Source: Tricholoma matsutake (taxonomy: Eukaryota; Basidiomycota; Agaricomycetes; Agaricales; Tricholomataceae). From it: 64,000 nt of DNA. Below, one piece after another: positions 43,401-54,954 of the stretch. The notes below the pieces were generated by a model that made no database searches, was not told the DNA's origin, and saw nothing but the letters and a program-made list of their open reading frames with translations. The stretch is from positions 3,596,001 through 3,660,000 of the forward strand of contig AP026540.1 of NCBI GenBank assembly GCA_026075535.2, written 5' to 3'. Each line of letters opens with the position of its first letter. Within the stretch, counting starts at the first letter, position 1. Both the position numbers and the translations under genes were made by a program.

Positions 43401-45292
43401 AATTTTATGGTGCTTTTAGGCATTTTCCCTAGCGCCTCTTTGGATGGGTGTCCAAGTCGCCTATGCCAAGTCAAGTAGTCAGCGACATAAATGGTCGCGA
43501 CATTAACCTTTTTGGTGCTCAATATATGAGTCCGAGCCCAATAGATCGTGTCATTCCTCCTTAGAGGGACACAATGCATGATTGGGTTTCCATGCTCGAT
43601 GAATGAAATGTATGCGGAGGAACCATGCACATCACTTCCGTCTTGTAAAAAGACCCCCATTGACATCAATCGAGTATTAATGTCGGGTATGTAGTAGACG
43701 GGGTATAGTCGCGTTTCACGCGTCTCTGACTTCCCATTACATACTACCTGGTGTCTAATGAAGACTGCTCCTTTTCCTACTATATGAGTAGTACCAGTGG
43801 CCGTTTGGACCAAGGTAGAGTCCTTTCTCGGTAAAGGCTCGTAAGAAGCGAAATCTTTTATTTCACCAGTGAAGTGTTTTGATGCGCCTGAATCCATGAT
43901 CCAGTCGGCACCTTTCTTACAATCTCCCTTTGCACACATAGCACATATATTAAGATCTAAATAATTCCATGATACATTTAATAGCGGTAAAATTTCACAT
44001 GAAAAGTTCGCTGTATTCCTAGGAATTTTAATCTTAGTGCTTGTGGCAGGGAAAAGGACTGACCTGTCATCATACGCCCCTGTGTCAAGGGGTTCATCGA
44101 CGAGCATTTCGTCGACAGCTTTCCACACTTCCTCGTCAGTTACTGGAGGTTCAGATCCGAGGGAGACGGTATCGTCTTCTACCTCCTCGATCGTTGCCTC
44201 GGTTTCTGGCTCTATCCTCCTTCTCTTACCTTCTCGCACCGTAAGGTGCTCTTCCAGCGGTCGCAGATTTTTCGCACTGCGCGGAAGTTGCATGCGCTCG
44301 AGGGTGTCTCGAGCTTGCTGGTATTCGGTGTAAACCGAGCGAGAAGAGGAGGCTGTGCCCGTGTATGCCTGTGCAGGCGGTCGGCGGCGAGGATCCCTTG
44401 TGGGAGTGTGTTCGCATCGCTCAATGCGCTGTATGAGCGGCATCGGCGGTATGATGGTGCCATTACCATTTATGGTGGTAAAGGCGTTGGAGGCGAGGTG
44501 GGTATGTTTCTCTTTTGGCTTCTCCTCCTTAGTCTTTCTGTCCCCGCGTCATCCACGTTTTCGGGACGAGTCTCCGTTGCTGTTTTGCCCTTCTTTGGGC
44601 TGCCATTTGGGGTTTCCCCCCTTGCGCTTAACAGCGGAAAGTTTGTTGGCCTGAGGCTGGCCAGTGGGCTTTCCAACTGCTGTGCGCCTTGAGGCTTCAG
44701 CAACAATGGAGTCCTTGACATGTTTAAATGTCAAGGCGCTAGTGGCGGTCGTGTTAAGGACCATTGCAGACAATGAGTCATACTCGCGCGGCATCGCAGC
44801 AAGTAGAATCATCGCCTGTACTAGCTCGGGGATGGCGACATTAGCAGCCGTGAGGCGCTCAAATTTGTCAGCCATTCTTGCAATCTCCGGTGCGGGGTTC
44901 ACAGCTGGGATTTTGATTGCTATTGCGGACCTAAAGTCCGCGAAGACTTGGGAGGGGCTGTCCACACCATAATCGGTGCGGATGAGGTCCCACACCTCCT
45001 CAGCAGTGTCCTTTGTGTTGGCACGCTGCAGAATGGAGGGGGCCAGGCGGAGCACTAGGCTACCAATAGCCTGGTCATTTTTGTTGCTCCAGGTCTGGAG
45101 CTTGGCATTAGCATCCGCTACCAAGGTAGCGTTCGTCGCCGTCAAGGGAGGCGCCGGGGGCGGTTTTTGCTCCGCCCCGCTAGTTATTTGCCAGAGGCCC
45201 TGAGACCTGAGCCACGCCTTCATTGAGTCGGCCCATAAGATGTAATTTGATCCGTCGAAAGTTTGAACGAGTTTTTCAAGAGTTGAAGACAT
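40427..45292 (-). pseudogene. copia E gag-pol, two nonsense mutations
   Basis: Same start, stop and domain order as copia B. Open except for TGA at 44549-44551 (after the Gag basic tail S-S-R-K-R-G) and TGA at 42266-42268 (after N-T-Y-G-E-Q). In copia B both codons are CGA (arginine). Protease D-S-G-A-S-K-H, integrase and Y-V-D-D motifs are unchanged. A near-functional copy killed by two CpG transitions. Confidence 0.93.
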
Positions 45293-45564
45293 GATTCTGT
45301 GGTGGCAGCTGTTAAAAGCGCTCAATCAGTCTTTTTACTCAATAAAACACGTTTAACGTTCTCAGGAGAAAACACTCCTTCAGAGTGGTTGACCCTAGTC
45401 AACCTAGGTTTTATATGCAGCTCACAGGGAGCACAATGCAGCTCACGAAGAGCGCAAGGTTATAATTTGGAGATGATGAAGTCAACGTCGTTCGCAGCTA
45501 ATTAAAGCGCGTTCGCGACGTGCCCAGCAGGGCCCATAACCTGTTGGAGCAGACTATATATGCT

Positions 45565-45690
45565 CAGCCTCATGAGCAACTGCTCGTGGGGTGGATCACG
45601 GGTGGAACAACAATGATGACAAGCCACCCACCCCCAGCCTCACGAGCAACTGCTCATGGGGTGGATTGTGGGTGGAATGACAGACAACAC
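45565..45690. repeat. palindromic CAYGAGCA repeats
   Basis: Two copies, 70 bp apart, of CAYGAGCA-AC-TGCTCRTG (45571-45588 and 45641-45658), each followed by GGGGTGGATyrYGGGTGG. Related units lie right of gypsy G at about 62904-62940, 63110-63143 and 63257-63285. Each can fold into an 8-bp stem with a 2-base loop. Not part of copia E; origin unknown. Confidence 0.6.
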
Positions 45691-45719
45691 ACCTAGCACA
45701 GCGGGGTTGCATCCCCTCC

Positions 45720-45976
45720 CCCTCCCCCGTACTTTGCGTGGGGAGGGATTTTTTTGTACTTTTAATTATCTATTAGTATTGTGCCCCCCTCCCCCATTTT
45801 GTGTGGGGGAGGGATTTTTTTCTTCATGTTTTTACCTCCCCCCTCACACTGAATGCGAGGGGTTAGCTTTTTATATATATAAATAAAACTCCCTCTCACA
45901 TCTTGTGAGAGGGAGGATTTTTTGTTTATGTATGTATTCACAATAATCCCCACTCCCTCGCATTCAATGTGAGGGA
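45720..45976. repeat. array of five hairpins followed by T-runs
   Basis: Stems at 45720-45747 (8 bp, CCCTCCCC), 45787-45813 (10 bp, CCCTCCCCCA), 45840-45862 (6 bp plus 2), 45889-45915 (12 bp perfect, CTCCCTCTCACA, loop TCT) and 45954-45976 (10 bp, one mismatch). Every stem has its pyrimidine arm first on the plus strand, and four are followed by a T-run. Spacing is about 40-60 bp. No coding sequence overlaps. Function unknown. Confidence 0.7.
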
Positions 45977-46073
45977 TGTGGTTAATTAAAAAATTTTGAT
46001 CTTAACTACTTTGAAAAAAATTAGAGTTGTGAGTTTGAGTGTCATGAATAAACCTTATATTACTAACTGATAA

Positions 46074-46160
46074 TTCTCCTGTGGCTCAACTGGTTAAGCA
46101 CACATGTTGGGTTTGTCATGTGATCACTCTAATCAAGATGTCTTGAGTTCAATCCTTACT
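46074..46160 (+). repeat. tRNA-like sequence, possible SINE head
   Basis: A TGGCTCAACTGG A-box (46082-46093) and a GAGTTCAATCC B-box (46145-46155) lie at tRNA-like spacing, with a perfect 6-bp stem CACATG/CATGTG (46101-46106 and 46117-46122) where the anticodon arm would be. The loop is 10 bases and no acceptor stem can be formed, so it is not a working tRNA. A decayed tRNA-derived SINE is the best guess. Confidence 0.4.
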
Positions 46161-46268
46161 CTGCACAAATATATTTTGTAGGCACTTTGACAACTTAAGA
46201 CTTGAAATTTGACTATCCATTAGGGTATATACTCTAAGTTGAGCATTTGGAGTAACCGGAATCTGGTT

Positions 46269-46342
46269 GGAATAACTGGAATAACTGGACTCCGACTGGA
46301 ATAACTGGACTCCAACCGGAATAACTGGACTCCAACCGGAAT
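46269..46342 (+). repeat. 20-bp tandem repeat, left array
   Basis: Three units of ataactggactccRacYgga (46281-46340) plus a partial one. The same unit forms five copies at 63581-63680 in the same orientation. The following about 200 bp (to 46545) share short pieces such as ttgcagttttgg with the region beside the right array. Confidence 0.75.
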
Positions 46343-46545
46343 TAGTGCTTTAAGGTCCAGTGCATAGGACTGCAAAATAACTGCAAACCGGACTGAACTT
46401 TCACCGATCATAACCGGACTTTCAGTTATGGTTTTCAAATGTTCAAGACCTTGTGGTTGCAGTTTTGGCAGACTGTGTGATGGCTCTAGACTGTCCAAAA
46501 CTGGTTAACACCGATTGGAACCACAGTTGTAGATCATGTTGCTGG

Positions 46546-46913
46546 TTGCCAAGGTAGGTGATTGTTTGCATTATTTTCTCACACACACACTCATCCTACC
46601 ACCACCATCCTCGATGATGTTCCCTCCCTCCCTCGTCCCACCTCCACCACCTCGTCAATGCGTCAACACCTACAGTTGCCACTCCCATGCCCACCACCAT
46701 GCTGACTAACAAGGACCACAAGCAACAAAAATGGGCCCAAATGATGTCTATCATTGTTTGGGCCCCAGGTCTGTTTTTTTGTTTTGTTTCATGTTGATTA
46801 AAGACTAAATATATTTTGTTCATTTTTTAGGAACTATACTACTGGCAACGACACATGCCAATGTGATCTGACCAACGACCAACACGCTACCCCCTCCCCA
46901 TCTAATTGGGATG
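46546..46913. other. flank of gypsy G
   Basis: Contains a short CA repeat (about 46581-46592) and pyrimidine-rich sequence. Ends with target-site duplication GGATG (46909-46913). No gene seen. Confidence 0.5.
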
Positions 46914-47107
46914 TGTAGTGAGTCGAGGGGGATCTCCTTATATCACACACCAAAAGAACACGAATAACATATATATTTCATGTATTGGTAGTGGTAAAAA
47001 AGATTGCTTATGTAAATAGAAGGCTGGTCCCTTTATAGGGGCCAGCCAGGTCAACAGCAAGGAAATATAATATATACAAACATGGGGTCAAGCCCTGGGT
47101 CACCACA
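46914..47107 (-). repeat. 3' LTR of gypsy G
   Basis: 194 bp, TGTAGTGAG...CACCACA, very short for a gypsy element of this size. A TATA-like run (ataatatatac, about 47069-47079) is present. Confidence 0.92.
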
Positions 47108-47118
47108 CCCTCCCCCTT
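47108..47118 (-). other. polypurine tract of gypsy G
   Basis: AAGGGGGAGGG on the element's strand directly beside the 3' LTR. Confidence 0.8.
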
Positions 47119-47253
47119 AGGCTTCGTCCAGGGGAGAAGCATAATGTTTTGAGTAAATAGATGATCTCAAAGAGAGCATCATCTGGTATGTGGGTATCGT
47201 CAGGGTACGATGAAAAGAATCAATTCATTTGTTTATTAAAAAATGCGATGACC

Positions 47254-49552
47254 TCATTTAGTAGGGTCATCAGGGATGTGGGTATCGTCGAGACTCAACG
47301 ATGATATGTGGGACTCATCAAGGGTCAATGAGGATTCGGGGAGGTTGGTGTCAACTAACATACACCTAACTTCCTCTGGGGTGGTAGGTACGGGTACTTT
47401 GCACTCATAATTGGGGGCAGAGGAAAGGATGGTCATTTCGTTGGTCGATGCCAATGAAGACAATTGGGATATGGGGGTCTCTGGGGTGTTCCCCAGAGCA
47501 GAGGCGTCCACCGTCTGCCCTTCATTGAGAGGGAAACGGCCCTTGTCGACGGTGAATGTTTCATCGTCAGATGAAGAGATGGAGTCGGTGGAATCACCAT
47601 TGTTGTCAGGGTCTCTAATTTTTTGTGGCTTGGTAGATGCAATGGGAGTGAATTTGCTAACGGGCTTCTTGTGCCCATCTGGAGGGATGCCCACGGTGAC
47701 TCTCCTCCCTCTCTTCAAGGCCTTCTTCTGGCCTTGAGTGGCCTTGACGATGAGGGGAGACCCGGACCATCCTGAGGTTGGATCGCTCTCCAGGGGATAT
47801 ACCTCTGGAGGAGGTGGATGCCAGCCGGACAGGTAAGAAGGCCTGGCATGGGCAGGAGGTTGGTTGTCCATGCAAGAGGTGCTCATGTGTAGAGATGCAG
47901 ATAGTCCAGCAGAGAATCCAGAGGACTGGGCAGTGGAATATCTTTTTCTTTTTCTTCGTGGCTCTCGAAGGGCCACGTTGTTAGGCCCAGCAATCCACCA
48001 CTGGGGTTCAGACATCAGAGGAGCGTCCTCTGAATGGGTATTGGAATGTTGCCACAGACGTCTTATGATATCAACAGTGGTGGAAGACTCTTCTGAATGG
48101 GAGGAGTTGGCAGTAGCTGTTGCTGTAAGCCAGCCAATGGCATAGTGAGAACCTTCTCGGACTTCCTCATCTGAGACTCCCATGGTAGTGAGGTGTTGTA
48201 TGACATCCTTGAGGGAAGTTGAATTGGTGCTGATCAGCACGGGCTGCTGATGGTGCATGGGGGACAGCAGGAGGCGTTCGCACTCTTGAATCTGTTGGTA
48301 CAGTCCCAGCATGGCTAGTACCTCCACAGTATGAAGGTAGAGAAGTAGTTTACCTTCAGGGGATAGCCCTGAAGGAATCTGTTGACAAAGCAGGAGTTGT
48401 CCCCTGATGTGTGGGAGGGAGACCCTCTGTTTGTCCATCAGGGTACCAGGGTGGGATCGCCACTGGTACAGGTGTTGGTGCATGAACTGTGCCCATGTTT
48501 CGGCAGAGTCCAGGAGCAAGGGTTGCTCCAGGTGAGTAGGGTCATTGAGTTGGCATAATCCTTGCGCTGACTGCATCTGAACAGGGAGCCAACCAGGTAA
48601 TCTCCAGTGGGCAAGGGCATAGGTCATCAGGGGCATTCGAGCCCATGGAGCAGTATCATTGATGAACCACATGTACTCGTGCATTCATTCCAACATTGGA
48701 TAGTTCCCGGAGGTGTGGGCCATCCAGGACCAGTTATCAAATTCCTCAGTGTTCTGAGGAATGGACATAGGAACTTGGCCATGCAGCTTGGGAGCTGGTC
48801 TCCAGTTTGCCATCCTGGGAACATCAGGGCCCAAGAATGTATATCTCGGGGTTGGAAGGTTGGGAAGAGGTGGGTAGACCTCGTTCATATTGAAGTCCTC
48901 ATTGGGGACGATGGGGTGGGGAGCAGGGCTGCACTGGCATACAAAGTACCCTGGGGCCTCTCAGGGTGAGGAGAGGGTTCACGAGTATGAGCTCGTTTGG
49001 ATGAATGTCCATCAAGCTGCTCATTCTCATCCTCCAGGTTCCGGATGGTCTCCTGGAGGGCAGCAATATCTTTTTCGTATTCATTATAAACATGTTTGGC
49101 TCTGGCAAGAGTGCCAGAGTTAATACCCAAATCTCAACGATCTCTCACATCAAAATATTCATCATCATGGTCATACATGTGGGTGTACACATGTAAAGCA
49201 TAGCTCTTGCAAGTGTCGCAAGTGCCTCGGTGAAGGACGATGCCTTCACCATCAATCCTCCAATTTCCAGCAGTGGAAGAGCTGGTGCCCACACCAGCTC
49301 ACTGGTTTTGTTCTTCTCTAGCAGAACATCTGCTAGAGCTGATTGCTTCTTCGATCTCACCAGGGCTTGGCAAGCGATGGTGTTGGATGTTGCTGCTCAA
49401 GCCAGTGGGCTTGAGCTCTCTCTCCTTCCCCCTTTGAGACCGGCCACTAGGGCCCATCTCATGCATGCAGCTAGGTCTGTCATTATGATCACCCCCCATG
49501 GGGTCGTCTTTGTCTGGAGGGAAACTCACCATGGTAATTGTACCAAGCGATG
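47254..49552 (-). pseudogene. extra ORF of gypsy G downstream of integrase (decayed)
   Basis: Read on the minus strand from ATG 49552 (M-V-S-F-P-P-D-K) to TAG 47254, about 765 codons, broken by TGA stops, one frame change near 48888 and a stop at 48685. A predicted coiled-coil (Y-N-E-Y-E-K-D-I-A-A-L-Q-E-T-I) precedes a conserved-looking tryptophan-rich segment (E-F-D-N-W-S-W-M-A-H-T-S-G-N-Y, then W-R-L-P-G-W-L-P-V-Q-M) and a long acidic/Ser-rich tail. No signal peptide or transmembrane segment, so it does not look like an envelope gene despite its env position. I recall similar hypothetical proteins in agaricomycete genomes but no function. Confidence 0.75.
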
Positions 49553-49650
49553 AAGAAAAGAAAAAACAATTGAAACTCAGCACAAAGTAAAGTTGTGGAG
49601 TGTGAAATCCACTGGTCAAGTTGCAACATGACTTGGAAATTTCCAAGTCG

Positions 49651-51284
49651 TTACGTCCGTCGATGTGCAGGAGTTCCTGCGCGTTTGGGCAATTCTTGCC
49701 AGTCTCTGGCACCCATTAGTGCCAGATAAGCATCTAGGGCTGCAAGATCATTGCAGTTTGCTAAAGGTTCCCAAGTGGTGTCTCCCAGACTCCACTTAAC
49801 TTCAAACTGGATGGTACAGCCACACCACTTGTGTGCCATGATCTCTTCGACGTACCATTCGGTGTCATCTGGGGCACCGAAGTCACATGTGTCAGGATAA
49901 CACCTGTTGGAAAACAACACGTCGTCATTAGGATGGTGAGGCCATAGTAGGCTCACATGGAAATGCTGGTGTATATGCTGGCATTTCAGTTCTGTAGGAA
50001 GTTCCAACACATAGTTGGATGTCTCGGGGAAAGCTTGTAGGACCTTGTAGGGTCCTACAAATTTAGGTAGCAGTTTACTTGCGCATCCCTTTGGTAACGC
50101 AAGGTTCTTTGTGGAGAGGTAAACAAGGTCTCCTTGTTTGGCATTGGGCTCCTCATGCCAATGCTTGTTTGCATAGTGCTGTTGAAAGATTCTTTCAGCA
50201 ATTATACTATCATGGGCTATGGCCATGTTTCGCAGTGCATTCATTGCAAAAGTACGCACTCCAGGAGGAATGCATTCTGTAGAAGGAAGTTCTTGCATCA
50301 TATGAGGCAAGATCCATAGTTGATTTCAAATGGGGCCATCCCCATTGCCCTGTTAATGGTAGAGTTTATGGAAAACTCTATGAGAGAGAGGAATTTTACC
50401 CAATCTTTTTGATTGGACGCAATGAATGCTCAGAGAATCTGAGTGATTGAATGATTTGCACATTCCATTATTCCATCCATCTGAGGATGGAATGAAGTGG
50501 ACATAAGTATCTTGACATCCAAGATACGGTGGATTTCATGCCACCATTTGGATGTGAATTTAGAGTCTCAATTACAAATGATCAAGCCATGTAGTCCATG
50601 CAAATGGACAATCTCCTTCACAAAGATGGGAGATAGTTGTGATGCAGTCATTGTCATGTTCACCGGGACTAGGTGAACCATGGAAGACAGACGACAGATG
50701 ATCACCCAAAGGTAGTCAAATCCCTCAGACTCTGGGAAGGGTCTGATAAAGTCCATTCCAATGGACTCCCATGGTCTCAAGGGAGTGGGGAGTGAGTGCA
50801 ATTTGCCTTGCGGGGAACGGTATTCACCTTTCAAGCGTATACAATGCTTGCAAGAATCACAGTATTTCTTGACTTCACACTGAAGTCGAGGCCACCAATA
50901 CCAATGTCGGATGTACTCTGAAGTTTTGACTGGCCCAAAATGTGCCACAATACTGTGGGCCTGCTCAATTATATGACCATGCAGGGTTGTATCTTTGGAA
51001 GTGGAGGTGGGGATGCACAAGACGTCGTCACCACCTCGGTTCTTCCTCCAGATGAAACTGTTCTGGATGCTGAAATCTGGGTGGTCTCCTGGACTTTCAA
51101 GAATCTTCTTGAAAACTTGGTCCTTGATGTATCCTTTCTGGATGTTGTTGTTCAGAGGATCCAACTCTGACATATGGACCAGAAGATCAGGTCCCTTAAC
51201 CAGAGATGTGTAAATCAAGGGGTTTTCCTCCGATTGTGGCTGTCCAGAAGAAGACAGATCTGCACCTTCAGTATTCACAGTCAT
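49651..51284 (-). pseudogene. gypsy G integrase with chromodomain-like end
   Basis: Zinc-binding part W-Y-W-W-P-R-L with C-D-S-C-K-H-C; catalytic core G-M-D-F-I-R-P-F-P-E-S, then a broken D-S-K-F motif and H-P-Q-M-D-G; C-terminal domain G-P-Y-K-V-L, H-V-S-L-L; then E-W-Y-V-E-E-I-M and V-K-W-S-L-G-D-T-T-W-E-P-L, which match a chromodomain. TGA at 50568-50570 (arginine expected before D-S-K-F) and another in Q-I-L-*-A-F-I-A-S inactivate it, both consistent with CGA to TGA. Confidence 0.85.
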
Positions 51285-51407
51285 TCTGGCTGCAGCTACA
51301 TCCCTCTCTTTGATAAGTTCCCGAAGAGCTTTAAGCTGTTCACCGACTTGCTTCTGCTGAGCAGCAGCAGAGCAAGTCTCAATTACTCAATTCTTTAATT
51401 CAAGATG

Positions 51408-52860
51408 TCAATCCCATGGGAGGTCCTCGTGGTTAGGATCGAGGTGCACATCTGCAAAGACGTAGTGTTGGACTAATGGGGCATCATCCCAAGAGTCAAA
51501 TTGGTAGTAGCAGGACAGAGCGTCCACTACTTTGTTTAGTTTCTCTTTGACATATCTAATGTCAAAGTCAAAACACGATAGGTATTCCATCCACCGCATC
51601 TGCCTAGCAGAAAGTCTGTGCTGGGTCTGGAAGAATTCCAGCGCTTGGTGATCAGTGACAACGTGGATCCATCTACTGATCAATTTGTCTTCCCACTTGA
51701 GGAGGGCCTCAAGTATAGCAATGGTTTCGTGCTCAAAGGTACGGTAGTTCCTTTGAGCATCTGAGAATTTCTTGGACAAGAAACCTGCCAGGCAGCAAGT
51801 TTGCCACTCGTGTCCTTGACCATACATTGTGCCAGTCCCAAAGACTGAGGCATCACAGATCACCCAGATTGGCTCAGGCAACTTTGGGTCGATCCACTTA
51901 AGCACTGGTGTTGTGCAACAGATGTCCTTAATCATCTGGAAGCAGTGATCATGTAATGGCCACCATAGGAACAAGGTGCCATTTTTAGTCATTGCAGAGA
52001 GTGGACTAGTATAAGCACTGATATCTGGCAAGAAATGAGCCAGATATTGCACAAGTCCCAAGAATCTCTGGACTTCGTGATAGTTACGAGGTGTTTTCCA
52101 CTCTCATACACAGGTCATCTTGTCACTGTCTGTGTGCAGCCCATGCTCATCAATCATATGACCTAGGCACTCTACCTTTTCAGTGTAGAGCTCGCACTTC
52201 TCTGCATGAAGGTACAGAGCATGCTTGCGTAGTTTGTTGAATACTAGCTCCAGATGTTTCTGGTGTTCCTCAATTGAGTTACTAAACACAAAGATATCAT
52301 CCAAGTATGCATGGACAAATATTCTGATGTAATCTTGGAAGACTAAATTCATCAACCTTTGAAAGGTTGATGGTGCATTGCAGTCGCCTTGTTGCATAAC
52401 CAGGCTTTCATATATGCCTTGAACCGTCAAAAAGGCGGTTTTCCAGATGTCATCTGGTTCCACTTGGACTTGCTTGTAAGCATCCGAGAGATCTATCTTT
52501 GAGTGATATGTAGCTCAAGCAACATCAAGATGAATCATGTCTTGATCAGGAAACGGTGTAACATCTTTCACCGTCTTCACATTCCTCTTCACAGCATTAA
52601 TCACAGTGCGAATCGCTCCTGATTTCTTCAGCACCACTAGCATTGGAGCAGCTTGCTCAGCTCGAGCAGGGCACCACCACCCTGCTCTGCAGTATTTCGC
52701 TACCTTCTCAGAGAGGGGTTTCCTCATCGAGTCTGGACACTTTGGAAAATAGTAATTGTACTTCTTCTTTTCATCCACTAATGGGATGTGATGGTTTATC
52801 TCCCTAAGGGGAGGTAGTTTGTCAGGTACTCCGCTGAGGATATCCTGACAAGATTGTTTC
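51408..52860 (-). pseudogene. gypsy G reverse transcriptase and RNase H
   Basis: Fragments in order: A-A-P-M-L-V-V-L-K-K-S-G and P-F-P-D-Q-D (52778-52515); F-Q-R-L-M-N-L-V-F-Q-D-Y and catalytic A-Y-L-D-D-I-F-V-F-S (52463-52104); thumb and RNase H with V-I-C-D-A-S-V-F-G-T-G and F-E-H-E-T-I-A-I-L-E-A-L (52061-51408). Stops separate the three pieces; the Y-L-D-D site itself is intact. Confidence 0.88.
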
Positions 52861-54162
52861 CACTCTTCTCAGAGACATGGAAGGTCTTTCTTGGAGAGAG
52901 GACCTTTTGAGTAGGCCTTGGATGCCAAGTCTTCGCATATTGCAAAGAGAACATTGTTCAAGTCATCGACTTGTTCTGGCAGTAGCACCACAGGAATGGA
53001 AGGGTTGAACCCAAAAGGTTCAAATTTAGGGCCCTCAGGAAATTGATCCCAAGTGAATTCTTGGATGAACTCTTCCAATTTGTCCTCATTATCACTTTCA
53101 GGCTTCTCGTCAGGCCCTAGCAATATGGGGTCCGATACCCTCAAGCCTGAATGATGATGTTGAGCCTGAACGACGATGTTGAGCCTCAACATTGTCCACT
53201 TCCTTGATTTCCACCTTCCTCTGTTTCACAGAGGGAGGCTGGGCCTGTGTAGAACTCGGGACAACGTTGTCCAGGTCTCTTACTTTTTTAGTGGTTGGGT
53301 GCCTGCTACAGAGTCACTCAACCTTTGGAGGTTGAGGCCACATAGCATGCCATCTGGCTTGCATGAAGGTGTTAGGGCCCTCGATTACTGTATTGAGGCG
53401 CTTTCCTTTAATGCGTACTTCATCGTGTTCAAAGTCTAGGACTATACCATGCTTCCTCATAAACATGGTTCCCAGAGTGGCATCATACCTATTGATGTTA
53501 ACTACATCAAAATAGTGGGTATTTACCACTCCACCAATCTCAAAATCGGTGAAGAGTCCGAAGTTTATCTTCGAACGGCTGCCCACAGTGCTTAATTGCA
53601 AAGGCACAGGTTCTTCGAATTCATGAGCCTTCAAGTTCACTGACATAGTGAATTCTGGCAAGATGGAATTGGTTGTACAGCCAGAATTGAGCAGTACGTA
53701 GGCTTCAAGATTGTGAAGCATCATCTTCACAACAAAGCATTTGTTATCCTCCTCAGTCCGAGGAGGATGTTTAATTTTCTTTGAGGATTTCCTCAAAGTA
53801 GTTGTGCCTTTAAAGCATGGCTTGTTCTTGAAAAGGCTGTCCATCATGACGCCAAGCCATTCAGAGAATGATGGATGTTTATTCTCTGTCTCACTCTCTG
53901 AGTCTTCCTCAGAGTCAGACACTGACTGGGCAGACAGGCAGCTATCGGAGTCATACTCCAAGAGAATTTCTCTGATCGCACCAAAGCATTCAGTTCCTGA
54001 ATCATCACAGGGAATACATCCAGTGTCAGACTCAATGTTATACAGTTTGCCTTCAGAGCTGTACTGCGATCTGTAAGGGATCTCCTCAGATAAGGCCAAA
54101 CCATACTCCGAGGAAGAAATGCCTTCTGAGTCACTGTGTGTGGTGGTGAATCTCTCTTTCAT
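52861..54162 (-). pseudogene. gypsy G protease region, active-site change
   Basis: An acidic Ser-rich linker precedes a retropepsin-like fold, but the active-site motif reads L-L-N-S-G-C-T-T-N-S where D-S-G is required (about 53683-53712). The catalytic aspartate is asparagine, a G-to-A change on the coding strand. T-L-G-T-M-F-M and D-F-E-H-D-E follow as usual. Ends at TGA 53314; a second open piece (53192-52869) leads to the reverse transcriptase. Confidence 0.75.
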
Positions 54163-54954
54163 TGCTGATCAAGAGTCCAAGCTGTTTTTAGGGCTTGGAC
54201 CATGCTCGTCACAATCTTTGCTACTACTATGAGTAGCAGGTTGATCATTCAAGGAGCCTGATTCTTCTCTAGCAGCGTACATTTTCACTGTTAATCTTTG
54301 TTGCCCATACTTTGGGCACTTAGGATCTGTGGAGTAATGAGGGCCTCCACAGTTGTAGCAAGTGGGAGCCTTGCTTTCACTAGACTTCTTGTCTGGTTTG
54401 TTTCCATTAGACCTGGAAGGTTTGCTTCTAGGGGAACAATGTCATGTATCACGACACTCCTTGTAATGACGATCTTGATCGCCGTAGCTTCAGTGGTCTC
54501 TGTCTGGATATTTTGAACCAGACAGTTTAGAGTTATCACGATAATTTTTATTGTGTTTATCGTAATGTTCTTGTGACTGTCCATTAGATCTTTCAGGAGA
54601 AGGATCCTTCATTTTGGGAGCTTTAGTTGAAGATGATGTCTTCGACTTCATGGATTCCATGATACGCTTCTTTTCGTTGAAGTGTTTTCTCATTTTTCCA
54701 ATTTCCTCTGCCTGACCGGCGTAGTGCAAAATATCTCCCACTGAGCTAGTCTCAGCGGAGCATCCTTTGTCCAGTACAAAGGATATGATGTTGTTGGGCA
54801 ACCCAGTCACCAACTGGGTCTTGAAGGTGAAAGGATCTGGTGCCTGGATCATTCTGGTTGCATAGCACTCCAGTTTGTGGTAGTAACCCATAACACCTTC
54901 TTCAGTGTTATAATTGATGTGCCAAAACTTGTTGGTCACATCATGGGTTGCATT

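Larger units (their letters stand above)
40090..45564 (-). mobile_element. copia E, same family as B, 5' LTR truncated
   Basis: Minus-strand element with 3' LTR 40090-40394, polypurine tract (40395-40406), gag-pol 40427-45292, leader, primer site GGTTATGGGCCC (45530-45541) and only about 23 bp of 5' LTR (45542-45564) before unrelated repeats begin. With the 5' LTR lost, no target duplication can be confirmed (candidate left flank GGATC, 40085-40089). Coding sequence is about 97% like copia B by eye, with just two stops. Confidence 0.93.

Noticed and set aside
45720..45976. Rho-independent terminators
   Set aside because: Stem plus T-run fits the shape, but the window is eukaryotic, with introns and LTR elements, and no transcript end is expected there.
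46074..46160. Functional tRNA gene
   Set aside because: No acceptor or T stem can be formed and the anticodon loop would be 10 bases.
47254..49552. Envelope gene of gypsy G
   Set aside because: The position fits, but no signal peptide, transmembrane segment or cysteine-rich ectodomain was seen.
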